Assembly (NCBI GenBank): GCA_910578785.1
Contig: CAJTSJ010000033.1
Coordinates: 1-28,526 of the forward strand
Direction: 5' to 3'
Source: an uncultured Muribaculum sp.
GTDB taxonomy: Bacteria; Bacteroidota; Bacteroidia; Bacteroidales; Muribaculaceae
Length of the DNA stretch: 28,526 nucleotides
In this document: in pieces, positions 22,526 to 28,526 of the stretch
How the letters are laid out: the number at the start of each line of letters is the position of its first letter
Numbering within the stretch: position 1 is the stretch's first letter
The notes under the pieces: generated by a model
Database searches by the model: none
Told to the model about the DNA's origin: nothing
Seen by the model: the letters and a program-made list of their open reading frames with translations, nothing else
Program-made: the position numbers and the translations under genes

Positions 22526-22927
22526 CTATGAATCGAAAATTTCGTCAATTACCCTGCACATGTCAGCTTCGGAACCATCCGAGCGACTGTACACAGTGTC
22601 TGCGAGAGCCCGGGCGTCTTGAGAGACTTTCCGGACTATGTCGTATCCTTCAAGGCCTCCCCGGATATAGGCTACATCCATCAGGACTTGTAATTGAAAA
22701 CGTCGGTGACCTATCGGGGCTTTCTCGAGAGAAGATAATGACTGTGTATAATCTAATGGAGAAAGACTTCCTCGCTCGGAACGCCAAAGGTAATATTTGG
22801 CGAGCCAAGTCATGCTACCGTCCCTCTTCTCGTCCCGGTGGGTGCGGAAAACATAAGGCAAAAGCGAAACAAAAGAATCACGCAAAGCCTCGTGTTGAGC
22901 CTTGAGCATTTCAAATTCGATGTTCAT
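22526..22927 (-). CDS. Opposite-strand gene inside the early operon, unknown function
   Basis: This is a 133-residue protein starting MNIEFEMLKAQHEALRDSF, with LLPYVFRTHRDEKRDGSMTWL and a C-terminal helix ending DMCRVIDEIFDS. It has natural protein composition, whereas the overlapping rightward frame is cysteine- and arginine-rich and looks spurious. I chose the ATG at 22927 because a -7-type TATCTTTG lies 26 bases upstream. The in-frame ATG at 22975 would be upstream of that promoter. It is the only leftward gene other than the repressor, so it may be expressed in the lysogen, as immunity and exclusion genes often are. No motif identifies its function. Confidence 0.68.
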   Translation of the reverse strand: MNIEFEMLKAQHEALRDSFVSLLPYVFRTHRDEKRDGSMTWLAKYYLWRSERGSLSPLDYTQSLSSLEKAPIGHRRFQLQVLMDVAYIRGGLEGYDIVRKVSQDARALADTVYSRSDGSEADMCRVIDEIFDS

Positions 22928-22952
22928 AATGATTTCATTTGGAAAATTTACA

Positions 22953-22960
22953 CAAAGATA
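22953..22960 (-). promoter_or_regulatory. -7 promoter element of the opposite-strand gene
   Basis: TATCTTTG on the - strand is identical to the -7 boxes of the two lysogeny-switch promoters and 26 bases from the ATG at 22927. No TTTG is found 19-20 bases further upstream, so the promoter may be weak or need an activator. Confidence 0.5.
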
Positions 22961-22987
22961 ACTAATAAAATCCAATAAGTGAGAAAA

Positions 22988-23368
22988 ATGAACAAGTACA
23001 TTTCAGTCAGCAAGGAGGGCATCAGGGCCCTGCAGCGCACCTTCAAAGTCAAAGGGAAGGAAATCTGCGAGCGTTGCGTCAAGAACGCCCTTGCCTACCG
23101 CACGGACAACGAGCTTGCCAGGAAGATACGTTTCGCTGCGGTCAGGCACCACATGGGCTGCACCTATTACGTCATTCCGGAGGGAGAGTTCTTCTTCGAT
23201 TCCGACAGCTGCTGGCACGCGGTCTATCCCAACCGGGCAGAAATCTACCTTGACAAGCAGACGGGCGAAGGCACTGTCTATGACCCCAAAGGTAATGTAG
23301 TGGCAAGATACGACCACGTCACGCTGTCACAGATCAACGAAATTAAGAACATGGCGAAAACCCTGTAA
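22988..23368 (+). CDS. Early protein directly upstream of the transposase, unknown function
   Basis: This is a 126-residue protein (NKYISVSKEGIRALQRTFKV, CERCVKNALAYRTDNELARKIRFAAVRHHMGCTYYVIPEGEFFF, then LDKQTGEGTVYDPKGNVVARYDHVTL). The ATG at 22988 is preferred over a GTG at 22979. It appears to have an N-terminal helical part and a C-terminal beta part. The CERC and the later cysteines are too few and too scattered for a clear zinc finger. It is 11 bases before the transposase start. A role with the transposase is plausible from position only. Confidence 0.75.
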   Translation: MNKYISVSKEGIRALQRTFKVKGKEICERCVKNALAYRTDNELARKIRFAAVRHHMGCTYYVIPEGEFFFDSDSCWHAVYPNRAEIYLDKQTGEGTVYDPKGNVVARYDHVTLSQINEIKNMAKTL

Positions 23369-23379
23369 CGCAAGGAACC

Positions 23380-25389
23380 ATGCAGTACCACAACGGCATA
23401 TATTGTATATCGGCCAGGGAACTTATCGACGGCGGAATCATGACTCTCGGGAGTTATGAGAAGGCTGCCCAGCGTAAGCGTATCGAGGTCGTCAAGCGAG
23501 GCGGAGGTGCGAAAGGCTCCGGCGCCCTGGTCGCTGTGGACTCCCTTTCCACCGAGCAAAAGATTCAGGTCGAGGCCCGGTTCGGAGGCAAGGCAGCACA
23601 TATCGCGGCATGGGTACGGAGCAACTACACCGAGGACCAGGAGGCGATGGCATTTTTCAACAATCCCCAAAAGACCGGAATCAGCAACCTCTCGATAGCC
23701 AAGCGCAGGGAATATGTTGTCAATGCCTCGGTTCTGAACGTCTGCATAAAGCTCTATGACAATGCGGCGGCCAAGCAACGGCTGATGGGCAACAAATACG
23801 ACTGGACATGCATGACCGGCGTTATCGAGAGCCTGAGAGTGCAGTTCGGCCACACGCTGCCGACTTCGGTTCTCCGCTTTCGCAAGAAGGTCAGCGACTA
23901 CCGCAAGCGCGGATATGAATCCCTGCTCAGCGGGAAGTTCGGCAACACCAACGCCCAGATACTCACCGCCGGAGAGGAGCGGGTGCTGAAAGGCCTGGCG
24001 GTACAGCCCAACCGCCCGTGGAATACCAACGTGCGGGAAATGTACGAGATGTTCGTATGCGGCGAGCTCGACGTGTGGGACCCGGAAACAGGAGAACTGC
24101 TCGACCCTGAGAAATGCGCCAGGAAAAAGAACGGCGAACCGTGGGTTCCGAGCGAGGGCACCATCGCCGGCTTCCTGAACCGCCCCGACATCAAGGCGTT
24201 TGTCGACCGCTGGCTCAAACCCAGCGTGGACTACTACCACGAGATCATGCCCCACGTTCACCGCCACAGGGGACAGTATTCCCTCTCGCAGATCACGATG
24301 GACGACGTGGACTTGCCGTTCCGCATGAAGGGCGATGAAAAGGTACATGCCTACTATGCCTACGACTCCGTCAGCGAGTGCGTTATAGCGGCCTCTTACG
24401 GGCGCAAAAAGGATGAAGCCCTTGTGGATGAATGTTTTCGCGAGATGTTCCGGCTGATCAAGCGTCGCCGGTGGGGTATGCCGGCCGGTGTCGAGGTCGA
24501 GAACCACCTGATGACCCGTCACAAGGAAGGTCTTCTCGCCGAGGGTGTCGTGTTCTCCCGCGTGAGGTTCTGCGCTCCCCAGAACTCGCAGGACAAGCAG
24601 GCCGAACCGCTCAACGGCGCCAAAAAGCGCAAGATCATCCACAAGAACCACGAGGAGGTAGGCCGCTTCTACGGCAAGGGCAAATGGCGCACCTATTCAA
24701 AGAAAATAAGCGACGAGACCAACGGACTTTGGCAGGACAAGCGGTACTACACTTTCGAGGAGATGGTCGCCAACGACCGTGCCGACAACCTGGAGTGGAA
24801 CAACACCCTGCACCCCGATCAAAAGACCTATCCCGGCATGACACGGTGGGAGGTGCTGGTCGCGAACATCAACCCGAACCTCCGGCCATACGACGAGATG
24901 ACCCTGGCGCGCTACCTCGGCAAAGAGGTGTCCACAAGCATCCGCAGACACTCCTATGTCCGCGTCTGTTACGCTGACTGGTGGCTCAGCACCCCGGAGG
25001 TTCTCGGAAAGCTCAAGCCGAACAACTACAAAGTCACGGCCTATTATATGCCGGATGAGAACGGTGAGGCGCAGGATGTCTATATCTACCAAGGCGACCG
25101 CTACCTTGACAAGGTGGAGAAGGTCGAGACCTTCAACCGTGTCATGGTCGAGCAGACCGATGAGGACAAGGCGAGGTTCGCCCGGCAGATGCAGAAGATA
25201 GAGCTGTTCAAGGCTTACCTCAATAAAAACGCCATCACCCGGCTTGGAATCGCACCCCGGAGCAAAGTTCCGGAGCCTGAAGTTGAAGAAGTGATTCAGC
25301 CACCGACCCCGCCCGTCAATGATGACGACTTCATGGACGACTACATGCCGACCATGAGCGCGAAGGAGAGGGCTACACAGACATTTTAA
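23380..25389 (+). CDS. MuA-like DDE-type phage transposase
   Basis: This recombinase carries out strand transfer for integration and replicative transposition. Residues about 1-70 look like the Mu-type winged-helix start (GIYCISARELIDGGIMTLGSYEKAA ... STEQKIQVEARFGG). The RNase H-like core is at about 295-420, and a Mu-type beta-barrel at about 545-600 (NYKVTAYYMPDENGEAQDVYIYQGDRYLDKV). The C-terminal tail is acidic and proline-rich, perhaps the MuB-contact region. Catalytic candidates are Asp308 (SQITMDDVDLPF), Glu374 (AGVEVENHLM) where MuA has Asp336, and Glu409 (NSQDKQAEPLNG), matching MuA Glu392 in its KPVERAF context. Its 669 residues match MuA length (663). AAGGA lies six bases before the ATG. 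The binding sites are probably the GTGGACGGAC repeats. Confidence 0.93.
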   Translation: MQYHNGIYCISARELIDGGIMTLGSYEKAAQRKRIEVVKRGGGAKGSGALVAVDSLSTEQKIQVEARFGGKAAHIAAWVRSNYTEDQEAMAFFNNPQKTGISNLSIAKRREYVVNASVLNVCIKLYDNAAAKQRLMGNKYDWTCMTGVIESLRVQFGHTLPTSVLRFRKKVSDYRKRGYESLLSGKFGNTNAQILTAGEERVLKGLAVQPNRPWNTNVREMYEMFVCGELDVWDPETGELLDPEKCARKKNGEPWVPSEGTIAGFLNRPDIKAFVDRWLKPSVDYYHEIMPHVHRHRGQYSLSQITMDDVDLPFRMKGDEKVHAYYAYDSVSECVIAASYGRKKDEALVDECFREMFRLIKRRRWGMPAGVEVENHLMTRHKEGLLAEGVVFSRVRFCAPQNSQDKQAEPLNGAKKRKIIHKNHEEVGRFYGKGKWRTYSKKISDETNGLWQDKRYYTFEEMVANDRADNLEWNNTLHPDQKTYPGMTRWEVLVANINPNLRPYDEMTLARYLGKEVSTSIRRHSYVRVCYADWWLSTPEVLGKLKPNNYKVTAYYMPDENGEAQDVYIYQGDRYLDKVEKVETFNRVMVEQTDEDKARFARQMQKIELFKAYLNKNAITRLGIAPRSKVPEPEVEEVIQPPTPPVNDDDFMDDYMPTMSAKERATQTF

Positions 25390-25412
25390 TGACATTATAA
25401 CACTGTTAGAAT

Positions 25413-26285
25413 ATGATTGCAACAGACATCAAAAACAAGATTACCGAGGCGATAAAGGCCAACAGGGGCAACTATCCGAGCGACGCGAAACATGCCGCCT
25501 CCCTCGGCATCACGACATCGGTTTACAGCTCCATAAAGAACGGGCAGACCGAGCGCGTGCTCAGCGACGCCAACTGGATCAGCATCGCCCGGAAACTCGG
25601 CGTGAGTCTGCGTGGCGAGATGGAATGGAAGATTGCCAGGACCGAGACTTTCGACTTCATCATGACCCAGCTTGAACTGGCGCAGGCAGGCAGCCTGAGC
25701 GGTATCCTCTGCGACATCCCGAACATAGGCAAGACCTTCACCGCCCGTCATTACGTCAAGACGCACCCCAATGCCGTCTACATCGACTGCTCGCAGGTCA
25801 AGACCAGGCTCAAGCTCGTGCGCAAGATCGCCGCGGAGTTCGGAACCAACAGCCGGGGCCGGTATTCGGATGTTTATGATGACCTCGTGTATTATCTGCG
25901 CTCGATAGAGAACCCGCTGATTATACTCGACGAGGCCGGCGACCTCCAGTATGAAGCCTTCCTTGAGCTGAAGGCGCTGTGGAACGCGACCGAGCGGTGC
26001 TGCGCATGGTACATGATGGGGGCCGACGGCCTGAAGGAGAAGATCAACCGGAGCATAGAATGCAAGAAGGTGGGCTACACGGAGATGCTGAGCCGCTATG
26101 GCGACCGCTACAGCAAGGTCACGCCTGACGACGGCAAAGACAGGGCACGGTTCCTGATGGTACAGGCACGGGCGGTTGCCAAGCTCAATGCCCCGGAAGG
26201 CGTTGATCCGTCCGATATTGCAAGAAGGAGCGGAGGCGGACTCCGGCGGGTATATACCGAAATCGAAAAACTTAAAAGACAATGA
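25413..26285 (+). CDS. MuB-like AAA+ target-selection ATPase
   Basis: This is an ATP-dependent DNA-binding protein expected to deliver target DNA to the transposase and give target immunity. Residues about 1-70 form an N-terminal helix-turn-helix, as in MuB (NRGNYPSDAKHAASLGITTSVYSSI). The P-loop is CDIPNIGKTFT, Gly106-Lys107-Thr108, with an Asp where the first glycine of GxxxxGKT is expected. Walker B is NPLIILDEAGDL (Asp173-Glu174). A sensor-type segment, WYMMGADGLKEKI, is at about 199-211. The C-terminal domain ends in RRSGGGLRRVYTEIEKL, typical of AAA_22/MuB proteins. At 290 residues it is close to MuB (312). It starts 23 bases after the transposase and overlaps the next gene by four bases (ATGA). 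Confidence 0.92.
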   Translation: MIATDIKNKITEAIKANRGNYPSDAKHAASLGITTSVYSSIKNGQTERVLSDANWISIARKLGVSLRGEMEWKIARTETFDFIMTQLELAQAGSLSGILCDIPNIGKTFTARHYVKTHPNAVYIDCSQVKTRLKLVRKIAAEFGTNSRGRYSDVYDDLVYYLRSIENPLIILDEAGDLQYEAFLELKALWNATERCCAWYMMGADGLKEKINRSIECKKVGYTEMLSRYGDRYSKVTPDDGKDRARFLMVQARAVAKLNAPEGVDPSDIARRSGGGLRRVYTEIEKLKRQ

Positions 26286-26554
26286 TAATGATAAGCGTAC
26301 TTGAGAAACAATATATGGAGACTGTCATAAGAATGGGCAAGCGTCTCCAAAATGGCGAGATTGACTGGGAACAGCGTCGCTATGAGATTGCCAAGGATGC
26401 GATGGCTGCTATGCTGAGTAACCCTCAGATTGTCGATGGTGTAACGGAAGAAGGTGAGCCTGTTTGGGGCGCACCGATCGCCATAGCAAAGACCTCTGTC
26501 ACCCTTGCCAATCTTCTCGTCGATGAACTGAAAAAGACTCAAGAGAAGAAGTAA
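26282..26554 (+). CDS. Small helical early protein, unknown function
   Basis: This is a 90-residue protein with translation coupled to the ATPase by an ATGA overlap. A second in-frame ATG is at 26288. Sequence features are EKQYMETVIRMGKRLQNGEIDWEQRRYEIAKDAMAAML and a lysine-rich end. It is helical, with no cysteines and no recognised motif. It may act together with the transposition proteins, given the coupling, but nothing in the sequence proves it. Confidence 0.75.
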   Translation: MIMISVLEKQYMETVIRMGKRLQNGEIDWEQRRYEIAKDAMAAMLSNPQIVDGVTEEGEPVWGAPIAIAKTSVTLANLLVDELKKTQEKK

Positions 26555-26556
26555 CG

Positions 26557-27183
26557 ATGGCCAAGCGAGCATACAGCCCTAAAGAGGTACTTGCCAAGAA
26601 GTACAAGACCCTGCCGTGGGGACCTAAATGGAATATCCCCTTCGGCGAGGTTCCCGTGAACGAGACCTGGTTCATAAGCGGAGCCTCGGCATCCGGCAAG
26701 AGCAGCTTCGTAATGCAGCTTGCGAAGGAGCTGTGCAATTACGGAACCGTCCTTTACTTGAGCTACGAGGAGGGAGTCAGCCGGTCATTTCAGGAGCGTC
26801 TCCGGCGAGAGCGGATGAACGAGGTTCAAGGCCGCTTCCGCACTGTAGTGGGGGACAGCTACGCTGATCTTGTCGAGAGGCTGCGCCGACCGAAGAGCGC
26901 AAAGTTCGTTATTATCGACAGCTTCCAGGACAGCAAGCTGACATTCGAGGAGGTCGAGGAACTTATCGCCCGCTTCCACCGCAAGAGTTTCATTTTCATA
27001 AGCCAGGAATACAAGGGACAGCCTATGGGCAAGCCCGCAGGCAGACTCCGCTACAAGGCGGGACTAAAGGTCAGGGTATCCGGCTACAAGGCGTTCTGTC
27101 AAGGCCGTTTCACCGGCAATCCGGATTCCTACTACGTAGTGTGGGAAGAAGGCATTTTAAGAACCTCAAACAATCTCGGATAA
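26557..27183 (+). CDS. RecA/DnaB-like P-loop ATPase
   Basis: This is a 208-residue ATPase of the RecA-like (RecA/RadA/AAA_25) type. Walker A is ISGASASGKSSF (Gly42-Ser49). A YLSYEEG segment (about 67-73) supplies the likely catalytic glutamate, as in RecA-fold ATPases, and Walker B is KFVIIDSFQDS (Asp121). The C-terminal part (GRLRYKAGLKVRVSGYKAFCQGRF) is basic. It has no primase or helicase domain, so it is probably a small standalone motor or recombination mediator. It starts two bases after the previous stop and ends directly at the next start. Mu itself has no RecA-like gene in this place, so the role here, perhaps in replication, repair or recombination, is open. Confidence 0.85.
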   Translation: MAKRAYSPKEVLAKKYKTLPWGPKWNIPFGEVPVNETWFISGASASGKSSFVMQLAKELCNYGTVLYLSYEEGVSRSFQERLRRERMNEVQGRFRTVVGDSYADLVERLRRPKSAKFVIIDSFQDSKLTFEEVEELIARFHRKSFIFISQEYKGQPMGKPAGRLRYKAGLKVRVSGYKAFCQGRFTGNPDSYYVVWEEGILRTSNNLG

Positions 27184-27396
27184 ATGAGCAAGAAAAAAGA
27201 AATGATAATACTTGAGCCGGAAGAACGCATCTGCAAGGAGGGGTTCTGCTCACGGCCGATGACCTGCCCCTATTGTGGAGGCAAAGGTTGGTTTTACGGC
27301 GGGCGCGGTCTTCCGGAGACCGTCTGCCCCGACTGCGAGGGCACCGGCGAGGTCATCGCACTGGTTACGATAGACTGGAAACCGAATGTAAAATAA
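27184..27396 (+). CDS. Small DnaJ-type zinc-finger protein
   Basis: This is a 70-residue protein with two CxxCxGxG units, CPYCGGKG (Cys28/Cys31) and CPDCEGTG (Cys48/Cys51), as in the zinc-binding centre of DnaJ. One zinc ion is likely bound by the four cysteines. There is no J-domain, so it is not a chaperone by itself. Its start ATG follows the previous stop codon (TAAATG). It may be an adaptor to DNA or protein, but no partner is indicated by the sequence. Confidence 0.8.
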   Translation: MSKKKEMIILEPEERICKEGFCSRPMTCPYCGGKGWFYGGRGLPETVCPDCEGTGEVIALVTIDWKPNVK

Positions 27397-27405
27397 AATA
27401 AGACA

Positions 27406-27579
27406 ATGAGTGAGACAAAATTTAAATGCTGCATCTGCGGCAAAGAGGTCACGGAGTACGGCAACGACCCGTGGACGATCAAGGAGGAAGGCCGGTGCTG
27501 CAGCTATTGCAACTGGACCATAGTCCTCAAGGAAAGAAACCGATTGAGTAAACTAAACAGAGAAAAGAATGGAAACTGA
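27406..27579 (+). CDS. Small zinc-ribbon protein, 57 residues
   Basis: This short gene starts MSETKFKCCICGKEVTEYG and ends LSKLNREKNGN. It has two cysteine knuckles, CCICGKE (Cys8, 9, 11) and CCSYC (Cys31, 32, 35), typical of a one-zinc ribbon. It lies 9 bases after the previous gene and its last 11 bases overlap the following gene, which supports it as a real operon member. Its small size and cysteine pairs suggest a nucleic-acid- or protein-binding regulator. The function is unknown. Confidence 0.75.
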   Translation: MSETKFKCCICGKEVTEYGNDPWTIKEEGRCCSYCNWTIVLKERNRLSKLNREKNGN

Positions 27580-27781
27580 TGTAACGAAACTAAGTGAGCT
27601 GGAGCGCCTTGTGGCCTCTGCAATGAGTCTGATTTCAGATGCAGGGAAATATGTAGCCGACATGGAGGCCAATCGAGAGACAGCCTTGGTAAAGACTAAG
27701 CTCGACGAGGCGAGAATGTGGCTGGAGCAGTATCAGGGCAACGTCATCATAAGACTGGCCAATAAAACCTGCACACACTGA
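27569..27781 (+). CDS. Possible Acb2/Tad1-like hairpin protein (candidate anti-defence)
   Basis: This is a 70-residue two-helix protein. Its second half, NRETALVKTKLDEARMWLEQ, fits the pattern NRExxLxxTKLEEAxMW that I associate with the Acb2/Tad1 (DUF7681) hairpin family. Those phage proteins form oligomers that bind cyclic nucleotide or gcADPR signals and block CBASS or Thoeris immunity. The first half (LSELERLVASAMSLISDAGKYVADME) would be the partner helix. The position among small early genes fits a counter-defence role. The match is from memory of the motif, and many phage proteins annotated with this domain are untested. It could also be an unrelated helical hairpin. Confidence 0.5.
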   Translation: METDVTKLSELERLVASAMSLISDAGKYVADMEANRETALVKTKLDEARMWLEQYQGNVIIRLANKTCTH

Positions 27782-27782
27782 C

Positions 27783-28271
27783 ATGGGACAGCAGGTAACT
27801 AACTTCGGGCGGTTCTACTCCGCCTTCCACAAGCTCACCATTCATGGGGAGCCGGACGAGGCAAAGCGTCAGTTCGTGTTGCAGTACACCGCCGGGCGCA
27901 CCGACTCCCTCAAGGAAATGACGCGGAAGGAGTACACCGACCTCTGCGTGGCCATCGAGGGAATGAACGGCACAAGGGACGAGCTGAAGCGTCGGCGGAG
28001 CATAGCCCTCAAGCTGATGCAGGAGCTCGAGGTCGATACGACCGACTGGGCGCAGATAAACGACTTCTGCCGCCATCCGCGAATTGCCGGCAAAGCCTTC
28101 GGTCAGCTCTCGATAGACGAGCTTATGGAACTGGCCACCAGGCTCCGCTCGATAAAGCGCAAGGGATGGCAGCGCAGGAAGGCAGAACCGGCGCAAGGCC
28201 CGGAAACCCCGCAGCAACGCATAACATATCTCATAAACCTTGCCGGCCCCGGCATGACAAGCTATAACTGA
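27783..28271 (+). CDS. GemA/Mu gp16-like early protein
   Basis: This is a 162-residue protein with the usual gp16-like layout. An N-terminal helical segment (NFGRFYSAFHKLTIHGEPDEAKRQFVLQYTAGRTDSLKEMT) ends in a 'GRT-SL-x-MT' block. A second module follows (RRSIALKLMQELEVDTTDWAQINDFC) and ends in GKAFGQLSIDELMELATRLRSIKRK. GemA of Mu modulates host gene expression and DNA topology early in infection. Position after the transposition genes agrees with Mu gene order. The assignment is by architecture and is not certain. The start lies one base after the previous stop. Confidence 0.6.
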   Translation: MGQQVTNFGRFYSAFHKLTIHGEPDEAKRQFVLQYTAGRTDSLKEMTRKEYTDLCVAIEGMNGTRDELKRRRSIALKLMQELEVDTTDWAQINDFCRHPRIAGKAFGQLSIDELMELATRLRSIKRKGWQRRKAEPAQGPETPQQRITYLINLAGPGMTSYN

Positions 28272-28272
28272 A

Positions 28273-28440
28273 ATGAAAAAGACAGTAGGACAGATCAAGA
28301 ACTACATTCAGCTCCATACCTCGGATACCGAAACTTCCGAATATATCTCCATTATGCGGGAGATTGCGGAATGGGCGACATTCGAGGCCGACCGCCTCGA
28401 ATACGGCGAAAAGCTGGAGAGTATCTTCAATGAGGAATAA
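28273..28440 (+). CDS. Small acidic protein, 55 residues, unknown function
   Basis: This short gene begins MKKTVGQIKNYIQLHTSDTE and ends EYGEKLESIFNEE. It starts one base after the previous stop, in the same direction, with no gap. It is helical and acidic in its second half and has no motif I recognise. Confidence 0.65.
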   Translation: MKKTVGQIKNYIQLHTSDTETSEYISIMREIAEWATFEADRLEYGEKLESIFNEE

Positions 28441-28471
28441 GGACCATATAATCACTATAAAAGAGACAGAC

Positions 28472-28526
28472 ATGACAGAAAAAGTGGAAATGACAGCCGA
28501 AGAGCGTCAGGAATTCGAGGCTTTCA
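28472..28526 (+). CDS. Start of a further early gene, cut by window end
   Basis: The frame runs open from MTEKVEMTAEERQEFEAF to the last base. The ATG at 28472 leaves 31 bases after the previous gene. An alternative in-frame ATG at 28430 would overlap that gene by 11 bases, as some neighbours do. Too little is present to identify the product. Confidence 0.5.
   Translation, partial: MTEKVEMTAEERQEFEAF

Larger units (their letters stand above)
19834..28526 (+). mobile_element. Mu-like transposable prophage, left part (right end outside window)
   Basis: The region has the Mu left-arm plan: terminus, leftward repressor, divergent early operon, MuA-like transposase, MuB-like ATPase, small early genes and a GemA-like gene. 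It interrupts a GH43 gene. The terminus I propose starts with TG, as Mu-family ends do, and carries a transposase-site-like motif. Genes from 21433 onward are tightly packed, and the codon and base composition looks more GC-rich than the PUL by eye. Head, tail and lysis genes, and any diversity-generating element as in some Bacteroides Mu-like phages, would lie to the right. Confidence 0.9.

Noticed and set aside
22528..22905. Rightward 125-codon frame MNRKFRQLPCTCQ...
   Set aside because: It is Cys, Arg and Pro-rich with no structural pattern, and it overlaps the leftward 133-residue frame, which looks natural and has a -7 box at the right place.
23278..24651. A 457-codon open frame antisense to the transposase gene
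   Set aside because: It is a shadow of the GC-rich transposase sequence. The antisense product has a Val/Leu/His-rich shadow composition and no known motif, while the sense strand encodes a full MuA-like protein.

Overview
The window suggests a Bacteroidales bacterium, possibly a Muribaculaceae-type gut species (the family is a guess from general codon style). The evidence is a SusD-like lipoprotein, many SPII and SPI signal peptides on glycoside hydrolases, and promoters of the Bacteroides TTTG-N19/20-TAnnTTTG type. It has two parts: the downstream portion of a polysaccharide utilization locus (PUL), and the left part of a Mu-like transposable prophage inserted into the last visible PUL gene.

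Region 1 (1-19833), PUL, all on the + strand: susD-like, a DUF3823-type lipoprotein, a terminator, a GH71/99-like lipoprotein, GH43 with an F5/8C domain, a GH43 lipoprotein, GH3 with a PA14 insert, a strong terminator hairpin, GH2 with an N-terminal lectin-like domain, a sialate-O-acetylesterase-type esterase, a second GH2, and a CBM6-GH43. The susC partner should lie just left of the window. The enzyme set fits an O-acetylated, branched plant-type polysaccharide rich in arabinose, xylose or galactose. The substrate is inferred, and the GH71/99 member is the odd one out.

Region 2 (19834-28526), prophage. The CBM6-GH43 gene loses its C-terminal blade at about codon 463, and its stop codon lies inside the invading DNA. 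The proposed phage terminus starts with TG and has a GTGGACGGGCA site 7 bp inside. The same motif recurs four times at 20507-20564. The preceding five host bases, GCGGT, fit the known Mu target preference NYSRN. The left end also carries a set of helically phased GGTTTA repeats, a terminator against host read-through, and a small gene with its own promoter and terminator.

A leftward CI-type repressor and a rightward early operon are driven by two near-perfect Bacteroides promoters that point at each other, with a 14-bp palindrome between their start points. This looks like a face-to-face lysogeny switch. The early operon encodes small unknown proteins, a string of RNA hairpins ending in a tRNA-like T-arm/acceptor structure, one gene on the opposite strand, a MuA-like transposase with an apparent D-E-E catalytic triad, a MuB-like ATPase, a second (RecA-like) ATPase, two small cysteine-cluster proteins, a possible Acb2/Tad1-like anti-defence protein and a GemA/gp16-like protein. 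The right end of the phage is outside the window.
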